NCBI GenBank assembly: GCA_003142595.1
Contig: PLMU01000013.1
Coordinates: forward strand, 128,666 to 192,665
DNA: 64,000 nucleotides
Source of the DNA: Phycisphaerales bacterium
GTDB taxonomy: Bacteria > Planctomycetota > Phycisphaerae > Sedimentisphaerales > UBA12454
Direction: 5' to 3'
Shown here: positions 1-9,201 of the stretch, piece after piece
How the letters are laid out: each line of letters opens with the position of its first letter
How positions within the stretch are numbered: the stretch's first letter is position 1
The notes under the pieces: model-generated
What the model saw: the letters and a program-made list of their open reading frames with translations, nothing else
Databases searched by the model: none
What the model was told of the DNA's origin: nothing
Made by a program: the position numbers and the translations under genes

Positions 1-33
1 TTTTTAATTATAAATTTCATTTTTAAATTTTTA

Positions 34-669
34 CTAACGGCTGGTAATATCATCATTCTTTTTAGCAGGAATCGTGTCTCCGAAATCTCTGTCAGGACCG
101 GCGGATTCTATCAGTGGAAAATTGTTGCCTGCGGTCTTGCTGTATGTATATCTAAACGGAGTGCCCCAGGCGTCAACGAAATGCAGCAGCGGATAAAGCG
201 TTTGTACCAAATCAGTATTGAAATAGTAAAAATATTCTCTTTTCTGGTCGTCTTTATTGGTAATCAACGAGGAATTTATAGAACCTATAATCTTTCTGCT
301 GGCAGGGATTCGATTGAGAAAATAATACAACGCCTCGCTTGAAGCATATAAATTGTTATAGTTGGCGGCAGTCAACTGAACCTTGTTCTTATCTGTAACC
401 TTAATGTTAAGGCCGTTAGAATCAGCCCCTTCAAGTTTGGTTTGGTTATAAGTTAAGCCGGCCTTGAAAGGAAAACAATTGCTGTTTGCATCATAATACT
501 GTTCGAGGGCGGCAGAGAGCATTTCGATAGTGGACTGGGTCTGTTTAATTTTGGCCTGGGTTTCAGCGTAATCGCCGGCAATATAGAGCCCGGCCGAGAG
601 AATCACCACAATGGCTACAGCCACCAGCAATTCGACAAGAGTTATACCGTTTGTTTTAATCTTAATCAT
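34..669 (-). CDS. type II secretion/type IV pilus pseudopilin (GspG-like)
   Basis: 211-residue prepilin-like protein, a probable subunit of the periplasmic pseudopilus of the secretion system encoded just upstream on the same strand. The N-terminus shows a short basic leader, a prepilin peptidase site after Gly8, then ITLVELLVAVAIVVIL with Glu at mature position 5, the hallmark of class III signal peptides. The hydrophobic helix spans roughly residues 9-30. The C-terminus carries SAGPDRDFGD followed by acidic residues, like the calcium-binding loop of GspG major pseudopilins. It is the last gene of the block and is separated from the next pseudopilin by 156 bp containing AT-rich imperfect inverted repeats. 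Which pseudopilin type (G, H, I) cannot be fixed from sequence alone. Confidence 0.85.
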   Translation of the reverse strand: MIKIKTNGITLVELLVAVAIVVILSAGLYIAGDYAETQAKIKQTQSTIEMLSAALEQYYDANSNCFPFKAGLTYNQTKLEGADSNGLNIKVTDKNKVQLTAANYNNLYASSEALYYFLNRIPASRKIIGSINSSLITNKDDQKREYFYYFNTDLVQTLYPLLHFVDAWGTPFRYTYSKTAGNNFPLIESAGPDRDFGDTIPAKKNDDITSR

Positions 670-825
670 AAATCTATATAAATCTGCTAAATAAACACCC
701 GCATTGAAAATTGAAGATTTAAGATTTAAGATTTTTGGAATCCGCCTTGCCTGCGGCGAGCAAGCTTCGGCGAAGCAGTTTTAAATTTTCAATTTTAAAT
801 CTTCACTTTTAAATTAAAAAACGCA

Positions 826-1770
826 TCACTGAATATTGGGCGCAAAATTACAAATATCATCTTTTGTTCCGTATATGCCGTCAGGGCCTGCGGAAATCAG
901 GATAAACGAATCGGGGTGAACAGGCCTGCCGCAGCTTCCGGCAGGGGCTGTTGGTGGAATAGGAATCATCGGGTCGCTGATAAAATTGTAAAATGTGCTG
1001 CCATCGGGAAATGGCTGTTCATAAAACTTATGGTCTTTTCCTCCATTAGCCGGGGATCTCGCAGTTATTATAACATCGTAATTATCTGTATAATTGTATA
1101 TATTCGCTATATGATATTTCAGATCAGAAGTGCTAACATCTCGAATCAACTGGGTATTTACCGCAGAGGGATTAGCCCTGAAATACAGGATAGGTGTTCC
1201 GATTTTGTAATATTTAGCGCCAATTTTTACGCTTTGAGTGGTAAAAGTATCACAAATCATATGTCCGTCCGACTTCAAAGCACCAATAGAAGCGGGTTTG
1301 AATATCTGGTTTGGCTGGAAAACACCAATGTTTGCCCTGTCCAGATATGGCCCCTTTCTTTTATCGAGATTTGCCTTTGTAGGATTGGGAGGATATAAGA
1401 TGTCAGCGGAATTTATACCTTTGGCGTCTGACCTGAAAGTAGAATTTGGTTCAACGCCGAGCAGGTCCATACCGCACATCGCCTCGGCAAGGGTCTGAAC
1501 GCCGCTGTATGCATAGTCTGGGTGATTAGGGTCCGGTGGGGAGAGATTATTAGGGTCATAGCCGTGCGAAGGCGGATATTGGCCGAAATCCATTTTGTAG
1601 AGAGTCAGGGCGATTTCGATACTGCCGATTTGCGATTTTTGTTTGACGTTGCCGGCGTATTTTCTTACCTGGCCCAGGGCGGGCATAAGCAGTCCAATCA
1701 GAGCCGCAATAATCGCAAGCACAACCAAAAGTTCGATAAGAGTAAACCCCTTAATTTTTTCAGCCTTCAT
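826..1770 (-). CDS. pseudopilin, GspG-like, large form
   Basis: 314 residues, about twice the length of a classical GspG. The leader is MKAEKIKG with cleavage expected after Gly8, followed by FTLIELLVVLAIIAALIGLL, with Glu at +5 and a hydrophobic helix to about residue 29. The long globular domain ends in ISAGPDGIYGTKDDICNF, the GspG-type metal-binding tail. It is closely related to the next gene at 1907-2872 (same helix, same tail), so the two are probably a duplicated pair. The family is common in planctomycetes, where many pseudopilin paralogues occur; the function (secretion pseudopilus or pilus) is inferred from the neighbouring GspE/GspF genes. Confidence 0.85.
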   Translation of the reverse strand: MKAEKIKGFTLIELLVVLAIIAALIGLLMPALGQVRKYAGNVKQKSQIGSIEIALTLYKMDFGQYPPSHGYDPNNLSPPDPNHPDYAYSGVQTLAEAMCGMDLLGVEPNSTFRSDAKGINSADILYPPNPTKANLDKRKGPYLDRANIGVFQPNQIFKPASIGALKSDGHMICDTFTTQSVKIGAKYYKIGTPILYFRANPSAVNTQLIRDVSTSDLKYHIANIYNYTDNYDVIITARSPANGGKDHKFYEQPFPDGSTFYNFISDPMIPIPPTAPAGSCGRPVHPDSFILISAGPDGIYGTKDDICNFAPNIQ

Positions 1771-1784
1771 AATAAACCCCTTTT

Positions 1785-1892
1785 TATTTTTTTAGCCACT
1801 AAGACGCTCCCGTAAGGGACACTGCGTGCAAGACACGAAGCGTTAAGATAATTATTCTTTTTTTTCTTAGTGACTTAGTGCCTTTGTGGCTA
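1785..1892. repeat. intergenic imperfect inverted repeat
   Basis: Between the two large pseudopilin genes, AGCCACTAAGACGC near 1793 faces CTTAGTG...TGTGGCT near 1865-1892, giving an imperfect inverted repeat of about 100 bp with internal AGACACGAAG and TTAGTGACTTAGTG motifs. It resembles dispersed palindromic intergenic repeats. It could also act as an RNA hairpin in the pseudopilin mRNA. No other copy was seen in this window. Confidence 0.45.
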
Positions 1893-1906
1893 TTTTTGCC
1901 TGCTTA

Positions 1907-2872
1907 TTAGAAATTACAAACATCGTCCCTTGTGCCGTAGATACCGTCAGCACCGGCTGAAATAAGGATATAGCCTGTCATATTGTATGGCCGGGCCTGA
2001 TTAGTTATTTTCCTGTCTGTAATGGTCTTGTAAAACCACCATCTTCCTCCGTTGTTGGAGCCGGATAAAGATCCGGGAGATGGCAGGGCATTAAAATAAT
2101 GCTGGACAGCCTGATTTTTTACCGTTCCCAGAGTAATGAGCTCTTCGTTATCTATGCTGTTATATATATAGGTATTGGCATCTTTGTCAGCAATTGTTAT
2201 AACCGACGGGTCATTGGTATCTGGAAATAATTTTGAACTGGTATTGGCCTTGTAATACAGAATCGGCGTTCCGGCCATTACGGTTTTTCCTTTTGCAACA
2301 ACATTTCTTACACGATAGATATCCGTTAAAACCGGCGCCGGCGTAGTCGAGCCGGGATAAGCGTAACTAAGATTAGGAGCAGTAGTAAAATTTGTAAATA
2401 ATTGGTAAAGCTGAAACACCTCGACATTGGCGGGATTAAGGTAAGGCCCTTCTCTTCTGGCCAAAGAAGAGTCTATAAGGGATTGAGTTGAACTTTTTGG
2501 AGCATTTTTACTTGCGTAAACATCCGGCTTTTTTTCATCGGCAAACGCATCCCAGGTTGAATTGGGGTCAAAGCCGACCAAATCCCTGCCCAAAAGCGCC
2601 TCTGTAAGTCTTTGAGCGCCAACCGTTCTGCCGTTGGCCGCTGCAGTTCCTAACATTCCCGAGTCCGGATACTGCTGGGTCGGGCTTTCGTTGACGTAAG
2701 TTTCCAGCGCGACATCGATGCTGTGAAACTCAGCCTTTTGATTGACGTCCTTGGCCAGTTTCCTGACAAGATTAAGCGCGGGCACAAGGATACCCATCAA
2801 CATAGCAATAACAGCCATAACCGTTAAAAGCTCGACAATCGTAAACCCAATTTTTCTTTGTTTAGTTTTCAT
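1907..2872 (-). CDS. pseudopilin, GspG-like, large form
   Basis: 321 residues. Leader MKTKQRKIG with cleavage after Gly9, then FTIVELLTVMAVIAMLMGILVPAL with Glu at +5. The C-terminal ILISAGADGIYGTRDDVCNF tail matches that of the gene at 826-1770, as does the LVRKLAKDVNQKAEF stretch after the helix. It sits 70 bp downstream of the gspF-like gene and probably belongs to the same transcript. Predicted to assemble into the pseudopilus spanning the periplasm; specific type unknown. Confidence 0.85.
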   Translation of the reverse strand: MKTKQRKIGFTIVELLTVMAVIAMLMGILVPALNLVRKLAKDVNQKAEFHSIDVALETYVNESPTQQYPDSGMLGTAAANGRTVGAQRLTEALLGRDLVGFDPNSTWDAFADEKKPDVYASKNAPKSSTQSLIDSSLARREGPYLNPANVEVFQLYQLFTNFTTAPNLSYAYPGSTTPAPVLTDIYRVRNVVAKGKTVMAGTPILYYKANTSSKLFPDTNDPSVITIADKDANTYIYNSIDNEELITLGTVKNQAVQHYFNALPSPGSLSGSNNGGRWWFYKTITDRKITNQARPYNMTGYILISAGADGIYGTRDDVCNF

Positions 2873-2942
2873 TTTATTGGCCTTTCATATAATTGCTTTC
2901 TTTATTTTTAATTCCGACTACCGGACTTTATATTCTTTTAAA

Positions 2943-4187
2943 TTACATCAGCGATGTAATAATCTTTACCATCGGCAGGAATATCGCGATAACAATGGTG
3001 CCGACAACGCCGCCCAGGCCGATAATCATAATCGGTTCGAGCAGAGACATAAGCGAGCCGACCAGCACATCGACTTCTTCATCGAAGTTGCCTGCGATTT
3101 TGAGAAGCATCTTGTCCATATCGCCTGTTTCTTCGCCGACATCAATCATATTGACGACAAGGCTGTCGGTAGTTTTCGACAGTCGCAGCGGATTTGCGAA
3201 CGTATCGCCCTGGCGGATGGCGTTGTGCACCTTGCGAAGCATAGTGGAATAGACTTCATTGCCGGATGTGTCGGCGGTGATGTTTATCGCTTCGAGAATC
3301 GGAACGCCTGCGCTGATTAGTGTGCCCAGCGTTCTTGTCCAGCGGGCAACGACAGTTTTATAGGCAATTCTGCCTATAACCGGCATGTGAAGGTTAACGA
3401 CATCGAGAATATATCTTCCGATGGCAAACCTTCTTATCAGCTTCAAAATAAAAACTATCGCAAGCGGAGTGAAAAGAAGCACCGCCCAGCCGTATTGGTA
3501 TGCAATCCAGTTACTGATTGAAATAAGAATATTAGTAATAGCCGGCAGGTCTCCGCCGGACATATCCTTTAATACGGCGCTGAATTTAGGAATAACGCCG
3601 AGCATCAAACCCAGAACTATGCCAAAGGCTGCGCCCATAACAACAACGGGGTAAACCATCGCGCCTTTGATTTTGGCTTTGAGCTTTTGTGCTTTTTCCA
3701 TAAAGTCCGCAAGTCTTGCCAGAATGACATCGAGCACGCCGCCGACTTCGCCTGCGGCCACCATATTGACAAATAGTTTGTTGAAGGCCTTTGGATACTT
3801 TGCAAGGGCCTCGGAAAGAGTTGAGCCGCCTTCGATATCATCGGCAACATAACCGATAACCCTCTTAAAAGTCCCTTTCTTTTGCTGTTCCTCCAAAATC
3901 CTCAGCGAGCGTAAAATCGGCAAACCGGCGTCCTGAAGCGTAGAAAGCTGTCTTGCAAACTGCGTAAGCTGCTTAACTTTTACTCTTCCGCCGGCCCCCT
4001 TTCGTGACTTAGGTTTTGCTGCCGTTGCTTTTCTCTCACGGCCGGCCTCTTTTGTCTTGGGAGGCTTGGTGGGAAAATACCCCATATTGCGGACTTTGCT
4101 CAGCGCTTCCTCGCCGCTGAGGGCTTCAATTTGGCCTTTCACTTCCTTTCCGCCGGCATCCATCGCTTCATATTGAAAAATCGGCAT
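2943..4187 (-). CDS. type II secretion/type IV pilus inner-membrane platform protein GspF/PilC
   Basis: 414 residues, the usual length for GspF/PilC. It begins MPIFQYEAMDAGGKEVKGQIEA, typical of the family, followed by a basic linker (about residues 45-75) and two T2SSF domains. Membrane segments are visible near residues 180-205, 235-255 and 385-410; the C-terminus LMSLLEPIMIIGLGGVVGTIV is the family signature. It forms the inner-membrane platform that couples the GspE ATPase to pseudopilin assembly. It lies 19 bp downstream of a gspE gene and upstream of the pseudopilins, so the order is E-F-G-like, as in secretion operons. Confidence 0.93.
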   Translation of the reverse strand: MPIFQYEAMDAGGKEVKGQIEALSGEEALSKVRNMGYFPTKPPKTKEAGRERKATAAKPKSRKGAGGRVKVKQLTQFARQLSTLQDAGLPILRSLRILEEQQKKGTFKRVIGYVADDIEGGSTLSEALAKYPKAFNKLFVNMVAAGEVGGVLDVILARLADFMEKAQKLKAKIKGAMVYPVVVMGAAFGIVLGLMLGVIPKFSAVLKDMSGGDLPAITNILISISNWIAYQYGWAVLLFTPLAIVFILKLIRRFAIGRYILDVVNLHMPVIGRIAYKTVVARWTRTLGTLISAGVPILEAINITADTSGNEVYSTMLRKVHNAIRQGDTFANPLRLSKTTDSLVVNMIDVGEETGDMDKMLLKIAGNFDEEVDVLVGSLMSLLEPIMIIGLGGVVGTIVIAIFLPMVKIITSLM

Positions 4188-4206
4188 ATATCACCTTTTT
4201 TACTTT

Positions 4207-5955
4207 TTACTGTTCTTCCATTACCGTTTCCTTGACAACTTCTTCTATCGTTGTCAGGCCGTTATATATTGCGTTAAGTCCTTTTTCACGGAGCGTTGTC
4301 ATACCTGTTTTTTTTGCCGCATTTCTAAGGACGTTTGTCGATGCGTGATTCATTACTAATTCTCGCATCTCATCGGTAAAAGTCATTATTTCGAATATTC
4401 CCAATCTGCCTCTGTATCCGGTCCCGTTGCACTGGTCGCAGCCTCTGCCGTAATAGAATGTTTTTCCCCGCACAACATCAGGCGTTAAGTTAAGCTCCAG
4501 AAGCTGCTCTTCTGTCGGCTCATAGGCCTCTTTGCAGTTTTTGCATATTTTCCTGACGAGCCTTTGCGCGATAATTCCTTCGAGAGTAGCGGTAATCAAA
4601 AACGGCTCAAGACCGAGATCGACAAGTCTTGCGATAACGCTCGGAGCGTCATTAGTATGAAGAGTAGTAAAAACAAGGTGGCCTGTCAGGGATGACTGAG
4701 CCGCAATCTGCGCAGTTTCAAGGTCGCGGACTTCGCCGACCATTATGATATCAGGGTCCTGACGCAGGATAGACCGCAAACAGCTTGCAAAAGTAAGGCC
4801 AATGTCGGGCTTCATCTGCACCTGAATAATGCCGTCGATATCATATTCGACGGGGTCTTCGGTGGTAATCAGTTTGCTGTCGATAGTATTAAGCTCTTTC
4901 AGGGCCGAATAAAGAGTAGTCGTTTTTCCACTGCCGGTCGGGCCTGTTACAATTAAAATACCGTTGGGTTTTTGTATAAGTTGTCGGACAATATTCATAT
5001 CTTCCGTGCTCATTCCGAGATTTTCAAGTTTCAAATCGAGCTGCGACCTGTCAAGAATACGCAGCACGACGCTTTCCCCGAACATCGTCGGCAGAATACT
5101 TACACGCAGGTCCACCTGGTTGCCCTGAACCGTCAGCGGAATTCTGCCGTCCTGCGGCATTCTTCTCTCGGCAATGTCAAGATTTGCCATAACCTTAATT
5201 CTGGAACTTATGGCAACGGCTATATGTTTCGGCGGCGGTATCATCTCATAAAGCACGCCGTCTATTCGATAACGCATCTTGTATTCATCTTCAAAAGGTT
5301 CAAAGTGAACGTCAGAAGCCTTGTCCTTTATGGCCTGCAAAAGAACAAGGTTGAGGAGTTTTTTTACCGGGTTTGATTCGGCAAGCTCCTTAAGTTGACT
5401 AAGGTCGATACTCTGGTCTCTGCCCTGAAATTCGGCCAGAAAATCATCCTGCTCGAGCTTGCCAATCAGGTCATTTATGCTCTCTTCTTCTTTGGAATAA
5501 TATTTTTTGAGCATCTCATCAAGGTCGGACGGCGAGGCAACCTTGGCTTTTACCTTAAAACCCATTAGTGTGCTTAAATCGTCGGTGGCCTTGTAATTGT
5601 CGGCGCTGTCTATTGCAACCGACATCGTGCTATTTGATTTATCATAATCCAGCGGTATTACTCTATAGGCGTTAGCCATCTGAGCAGGTATCTGGCTGAT
5701 AATAGCCTGGTCGATTTCCAAGCCGGCCAAATCCACATATTCCATACCGCCCTGCGCAGCCAGTGCCTTCTTCAGTTGTTTTTCGTCCACCATTCCCAGT
5801 TCGAGCATTACTTGTCCGAGTTGAACCTGCCCACCTTTTTTCTTTTGAACCGCTAGACATTGATGAACTTTTTCCCTCGTCAGGATTCCCATTTTAACAA
5901 GGATTCTCCCAATCGCTCTGCCCCGCAACTGCTCCGTTGGAATGTCTTTGGCCAT
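4207..5955 (-). CDS. type II secretion/pilus assembly ATPase GspE/PilB (copy 2)
   Basis: 582 residues. The N-terminal domain (about 1-150) is of the T2SSE_N/MshEN type; the nucleotide-binding core carries Walker A GPTGSGKT (338-345), an Asp-box region LITTEDPVEY (about 362-371), Walker B IIMVGEVRD (about 403-411) and the His box GHLVFTTLHT (425-434). Four cysteines CKNC (471-474) and CDQC (506-509) form the zinc site of the C2M domain, as in GspE. It powers pseudopilin polymerisation at the inner membrane. It is followed 19 bp later by gspF. A second, diverged GspE/PilB lies at 7425-9137. A 312-bp gap precedes it, so it probably has its own promoter. Confidence 0.93.
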   Translation of the reverse strand: MAKDIPTEQLRGRAIGRILVKMGILTREKVHQCLAVQKKKGGQVQLGQVMLELGMVDEKQLKKALAAQGGMEYVDLAGLEIDQAIISQIPAQMANAYRVIPLDYDKSNSTMSVAIDSADNYKATDDLSTLMGFKVKAKVASPSDLDEMLKKYYSKEEESINDLIGKLEQDDFLAEFQGRDQSIDLSQLKELAESNPVKKLLNLVLLQAIKDKASDVHFEPFEDEYKMRYRIDGVLYEMIPPPKHIAVAISSRIKVMANLDIAERRMPQDGRIPLTVQGNQVDLRVSILPTMFGESVVLRILDRSQLDLKLENLGMSTEDMNIVRQLIQKPNGILIVTGPTGSGKTTTLYSALKELNTIDSKLITTEDPVEYDIDGIIQVQMKPDIGLTFASCLRSILRQDPDIIMVGEVRDLETAQIAAQSSLTGHLVFTTLHTNDAPSVIARLVDLGLEPFLITATLEGIIAQRLVRKICKNCKEAYEPTEEQLLELNLTPDVVRGKTFYYGRGCDQCNGTGYRGRLGIFEIMTFTDEMRELVMNHASTNVLRNAAKKTGMTTLREKGLNAIYNGLTTIEEVVKETVMEEQ

Positions 5956-6030
5956 TTCAGACCTCCAAGTAAATGTTTTCTGGTAAAACTTTATTTACCC
6001 TTCTATGAGTAAATATACGCTCATAACATC

Positions 6031-6168
6031 ATTATAGCAAGAAAATTACAAATCAGACATCTGGTATTTAATAAAATATAATAAAAACAAACCCACTATT
6101 GCATGTTTTATTTTAACTCAAAATAGTCAAAATAATAGTTATATTTTAATTTTTTAAAATATAACTAT
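6031..6168 (-). promoter_or_regulatory. putative promoter and AT-rich perfect palindrome upstream of the gspE/gspF genes
   Basis: The 312-bp gap 5956-6267 has no gene. On the minus strand TATAAT is read at 6036-6031, with a weak -35 (TGTCTG, 6059-6054) 17 bp away. Further upstream, 6135-6149 (ATAGTTATATTTTAA) and 6154-6168 are a perfect 15-bp inverted repeat around TTTT. It could be a pilT terminator hairpin or an operator. The rest of the gap is AT-rich without other visible signals. Confidence 0.4.
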
Positions 6169-6267
6169 CGTCCTGACAGGCACTTTTATTGACATCAAAA
6201 AAATCACCAAAATTAGAGACACAACATATCTGCTATATCTTATCTCTACCTTGACTGTTACAAAAAA

Positions 6268-7404
6268 TTAGGTAGCAGCCCCAATAATAGGACCGATATT
6301 TTCGAGTTCTCTTTTCATTTCCTCGGTCCTTCCGCCCTGCTTCTTTTCGGCTTTTTCGAGCATAGCACTTGGCTGTCTAGCCTTGTCGAGCAGCTCTTCA
6401 AGACTTATTTTATCTTTATCGTAGAGTTCCCATAGATGGTCATCCAGCAACTGCATACCGAGGTTCTTTCCGGTTTGAATGCTCGACTCAATTCTATAGG
6501 TTTTGTTCTCACGAATAAGGTTGGCAATCGCAGGCGTAACAACCATAAATTCAAAGGCCGCAACTCTACCCTTGCCGACCTTTAATGGACAAAGTGCCTG
6601 GCTTAAAACCGCAATAAGATTCGTGCTCATTTGCACTCTTATTTGCTCCTGCTGGGCAACCGGGAAAGTATCGACTATTCTGGTAATCGTACCCTGGCAG
6701 CCTGTGGTATGAACCGTGCTGAAAACAAGGTGGCCCGTTTCTGCCGCCCGGAGAGCAGCTTCCATCGTTTCAAGGTCTCGCAACTCGCCGACAAGAACCA
6801 CATCAGGGTCCTGTCTTAGAACTCTTCTTAGCGCCTCGGAGAAACTGGGCACATCAACGCCGACCTCTCGCTGGTTAACGATAGATTTTTTGTGCGGATG
6901 GTAATATTCGATAGGCTGCTCAACCGTTACGATATGGCGGTCGAGGTTTTCATTAATATAGTTAATCATACTGGCAAGTGTTGTGGTTTTGCCGCTGCCG
7001 GTAGGACCTGTAACAAGGAATAGACCTCTCGGTCTGCGACAAAGCGCTGAACAAATCTTAGGCAATCCAATTTTGTCAAAGCTCATCAATTCAGAAGGTA
7101 TCAATCGCAATACAATTGCTACATTGCTTCTCTGGCGGAAAATAGATGTTCTGAACCGTGCTTTGTCTCCGAACGCGAAGCCAAAATCTGCTCCGCCGAC
7201 TTCCTGAAATTCCTCCTGTTTTTTTTCAGGGGTAATACTCTTCATAATAGCGGCAGTATCCTCAGGCTCGAGGACCTTGGTCTCCAGCGACCTTAGCCTG
7301 CCGCCAACTCTCAATGTCGGCGGTCTGCCGACAGTAAGATGCAGGTCGGAACCGCCCATTTTTATACATGCGTCAAGAAGCCTGTCTATATGTACTGTTG
7401 CCAT
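6268..7404 (-). CDS. PilT-like twitching/retraction ATPase
   Basis: 378 residues, near the PilT family length. It has Walker A GPTGSGKT (133-140), the Asp box VTVEQPIEYYH (about 159-169), Walker B VVLVGELRD (202-210) and the His box AETGHLVFSTVHT (221-233). There is no zinc tetra-cysteine motif and no long N-terminal GspE domain, which separates it from the two GspE/PilB proteins on either side. PilT ATPases drive pilus depolymerisation, so the presence of one suggests retractile pili or a dynamic pseudopilus. It lies 20 bp downstream of the gene at 7425-9137, in one transcription unit. Confidence 0.92.
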   Translation of the reverse strand: MATVHIDRLLDACIKMGGSDLHLTVGRPPTLRVGGRLRSLETKVLEPEDTAAIMKSITPEKKQEEFQEVGGADFGFAFGDKARFRTSIFRQRSNVAIVLRLIPSELMSFDKIGLPKICSALCRRPRGLFLVTGPTGSGKTTTLASMINYINENLDRHIVTVEQPIEYYHPHKKSIVNQREVGVDVPSFSEALRRVLRQDPDVVLVGELRDLETMEAALRAAETGHLVFSTVHTTGCQGTITRIVDTFPVAQQEQIRVQMSTNLIAVLSQALCPLKVGKGRVAAFEFMVVTPAIANLIRENKTYRIESSIQTGKNLGMQLLDDHLWELYDKDKISLEELLDKARQPSAMLEKAEKKQGGRTEEMKRELENIGPIIGAAT

Positions 7405-7424
7405 AGTAAAATCCTATCAAAATA

Positions 7425-9137
7425 TTAATCCAGCATAAGACCTTCCGCCTGTGAATGTTTGGAAACTTCCTCAGGCGTAGTAATTCCTTTAAATATTTTT
7501 TGCCTGCCGTCTTCAAGCAGGGTTTTCATACCCGCCGCCTTAGCCGCTTTTCGTATTTCCGAGGCGGGAGCCCTGGCAAAGGCAAGTTCTCTTAATTCAG
7601 TATTCATTTCGAGTATCTCAAAGATACCCTGCCGGCCTTTATAACCGAAATTATGACATTTGGCGCAGCCGGCACCTTTATATACAGGATATTTTTTAAC
7701 ATCATCCGGCCCGATATTAAGCAGCCGCAGATAATGCGGGTCGGGATGTTCATCGACAATCTTGCAGTTTTTACAAATTACTCTAACGAGCCGCTGTGCC
7801 ATAATGGCCTGAATAGAACTGGCAACAAGGAAAGGTTTAACGCCCATATCAATCAAACGTGTAATAGCGCTGGATGCGTCATTTGTGTGCAGCGTGCTGA
7901 ATACGAGGTGGCCTGTCAAAGCGGCTTGAATAGCAATATCGGCAACCTCGCCGTCACGAATTTCGCCGACGAGAATCACGTTCGGCGCCTGTCGCAACAT
8001 AGCCCGCAAAATCTTGGCAAAAGTAAGCTCAATTTCCTCTTTCACCTGACATTGGTTAATGCCGGCAACGTTATATTCGACCGGGTCTTCAGCGGTAATA
8101 ATTTTCTTGTCGGGCTTATTCAGCTCCTTCAGGGCCGAATAAAGCGTCGTGCTTTTACCGCTACCGGTCGGGCCTGTAACAAGAAATATGCCGTTGGGCC
8201 TTTTGATAATCTTCAAAAATTTCTGATTGTCCTCATCGCCCAGACCCAGCGCCTGAATACCGATATTAATCGATTCCGGCTCCAAAATACGAAGCACTGT
8301 GCTTTCGCCGTGATAACCCGGAAGCGCAGATACACGAAAATCTATTTTTCTGCCGTCTATGTCTCTCTGAATTCTGCCGTCCTGAGGTAAACGTCTTTCG
8401 GAAATGTCCATTCCCGACAAGATTTTTAATCTGGCCAGGACCGACGACTGCATATGTTTTGGAATATTATCTCTTTGGCTGCAAACACCATCAATACGAT
8501 ACCGCACCCTTACACGGTCAGTCATCGGCTCAATATGAATATCGCTTGCCTTCAGATGCACAGCTTCGTCAATTATTAAATTAACAAGCCTGATAATCGG
8601 TCCTTCGTCATCATCCTCCGCATCCTCCGCTCTTCTTACTTCCGCTTCAATAGTATGGCCTGCCTCGGCCAGTTCGGCAGCGGTAGCATCAATGCTGGTT
8701 CTTACATCGTCAATGGTCCGGTTGAGATAAGCACGAATTTTTGAAGGACTTGCAACGCAGCAGTCAAGTTCGCTATTGAGCCTGAAACGGAGCGTATCAA
8801 GCATATCCAAATCAAGCGGGTCGCTGATAATCAGCTTCAGCCTGCCGTTCCCTTTACTCAATGGCAGAACGTTATATTTTTGAACAACTTCCTGAGGAAT
8901 GAGATTTAATGATTCTTTTGAAATTTGCTGCCTGTCAAGGTCTATATACGGCAGCCCAAACTGATGGGCAATCGCCTTGCTGATGTTGTCTTCCGAAACC
9001 AGCCCCAGTTCTATCAATGTTTCGCCGAGTCTTTTATTTTTCTGTTGGCTGGTCTTTATCGCATCAATCAGGGCTTCTTTGCCGATCAATCCGCTTTTGT
9101 AGAGTATTTCGCCTAATTTTCTCCGGTTTTTAGCCAT
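7425..9137 (-). CDS. type II secretion/pilus assembly ATPase GspE/PilB (copy 1)
   Basis: 570 residues, first gene of the secretion/pilus block. N-terminal MshEN-like domain (about 1-145), Walker A GPTGSGKS (322-329), Asp box IITAEDPVEYN (346-356), Walker B ILVGEIRD (about 388-395), His box TGHLVFSTLHT (408-418), zinc cysteines CKNC (455-458) and CAKC (491-494). An acidic stretch (EDAEDDDE, about 171-178) lies between the N-domain and core. It differs clearly from the other GspE/PilB copy, so the pair is an old duplication rather than a recent one, possibly serving different pilin sets. Confidence 0.93.
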   Translation of the reverse strand: MAKNRRKLGEILYKSGLIGKEALIDAIKTSQQKNKRLGETLIELGLVSEDNISKAIAHQFGLPYIDLDRQQISKESLNLIPQEVVQKYNVLPLSKGNGRLKLIISDPLDLDMLDTLRFRLNSELDCCVASPSKIRAYLNRTIDDVRTSIDATAAELAEAGHTIEAEVRRAEDAEDDDEGPIIRLVNLIIDEAVHLKASDIHIEPMTDRVRVRYRIDGVCSQRDNIPKHMQSSVLARLKILSGMDISERRLPQDGRIQRDIDGRKIDFRVSALPGYHGESTVLRILEPESINIGIQALGLGDEDNQKFLKIIKRPNGIFLVTGPTGSGKSTTLYSALKELNKPDKKIITAEDPVEYNVAGINQCQVKEEIELTFAKILRAMLRQAPNVILVGEIRDGEVADIAIQAALTGHLVFSTLHTNDASSAITRLIDMGVKPFLVASSIQAIMAQRLVRVICKNCKIVDEHPDPHYLRLLNIGPDDVKKYPVYKGAGCAKCHNFGYKGRQGIFEILEMNTELRELAFARAPASEIRKAAKAAGMKTLLEDGRQKIFKGITTPEEVSKHSQAEGLMLD

Positions 9138-9201
9138 AGAACCTATAGATACACTTTTATCGAGTAACTTATCATAACTATATCAATATCGGCCAACCAG
9201 G

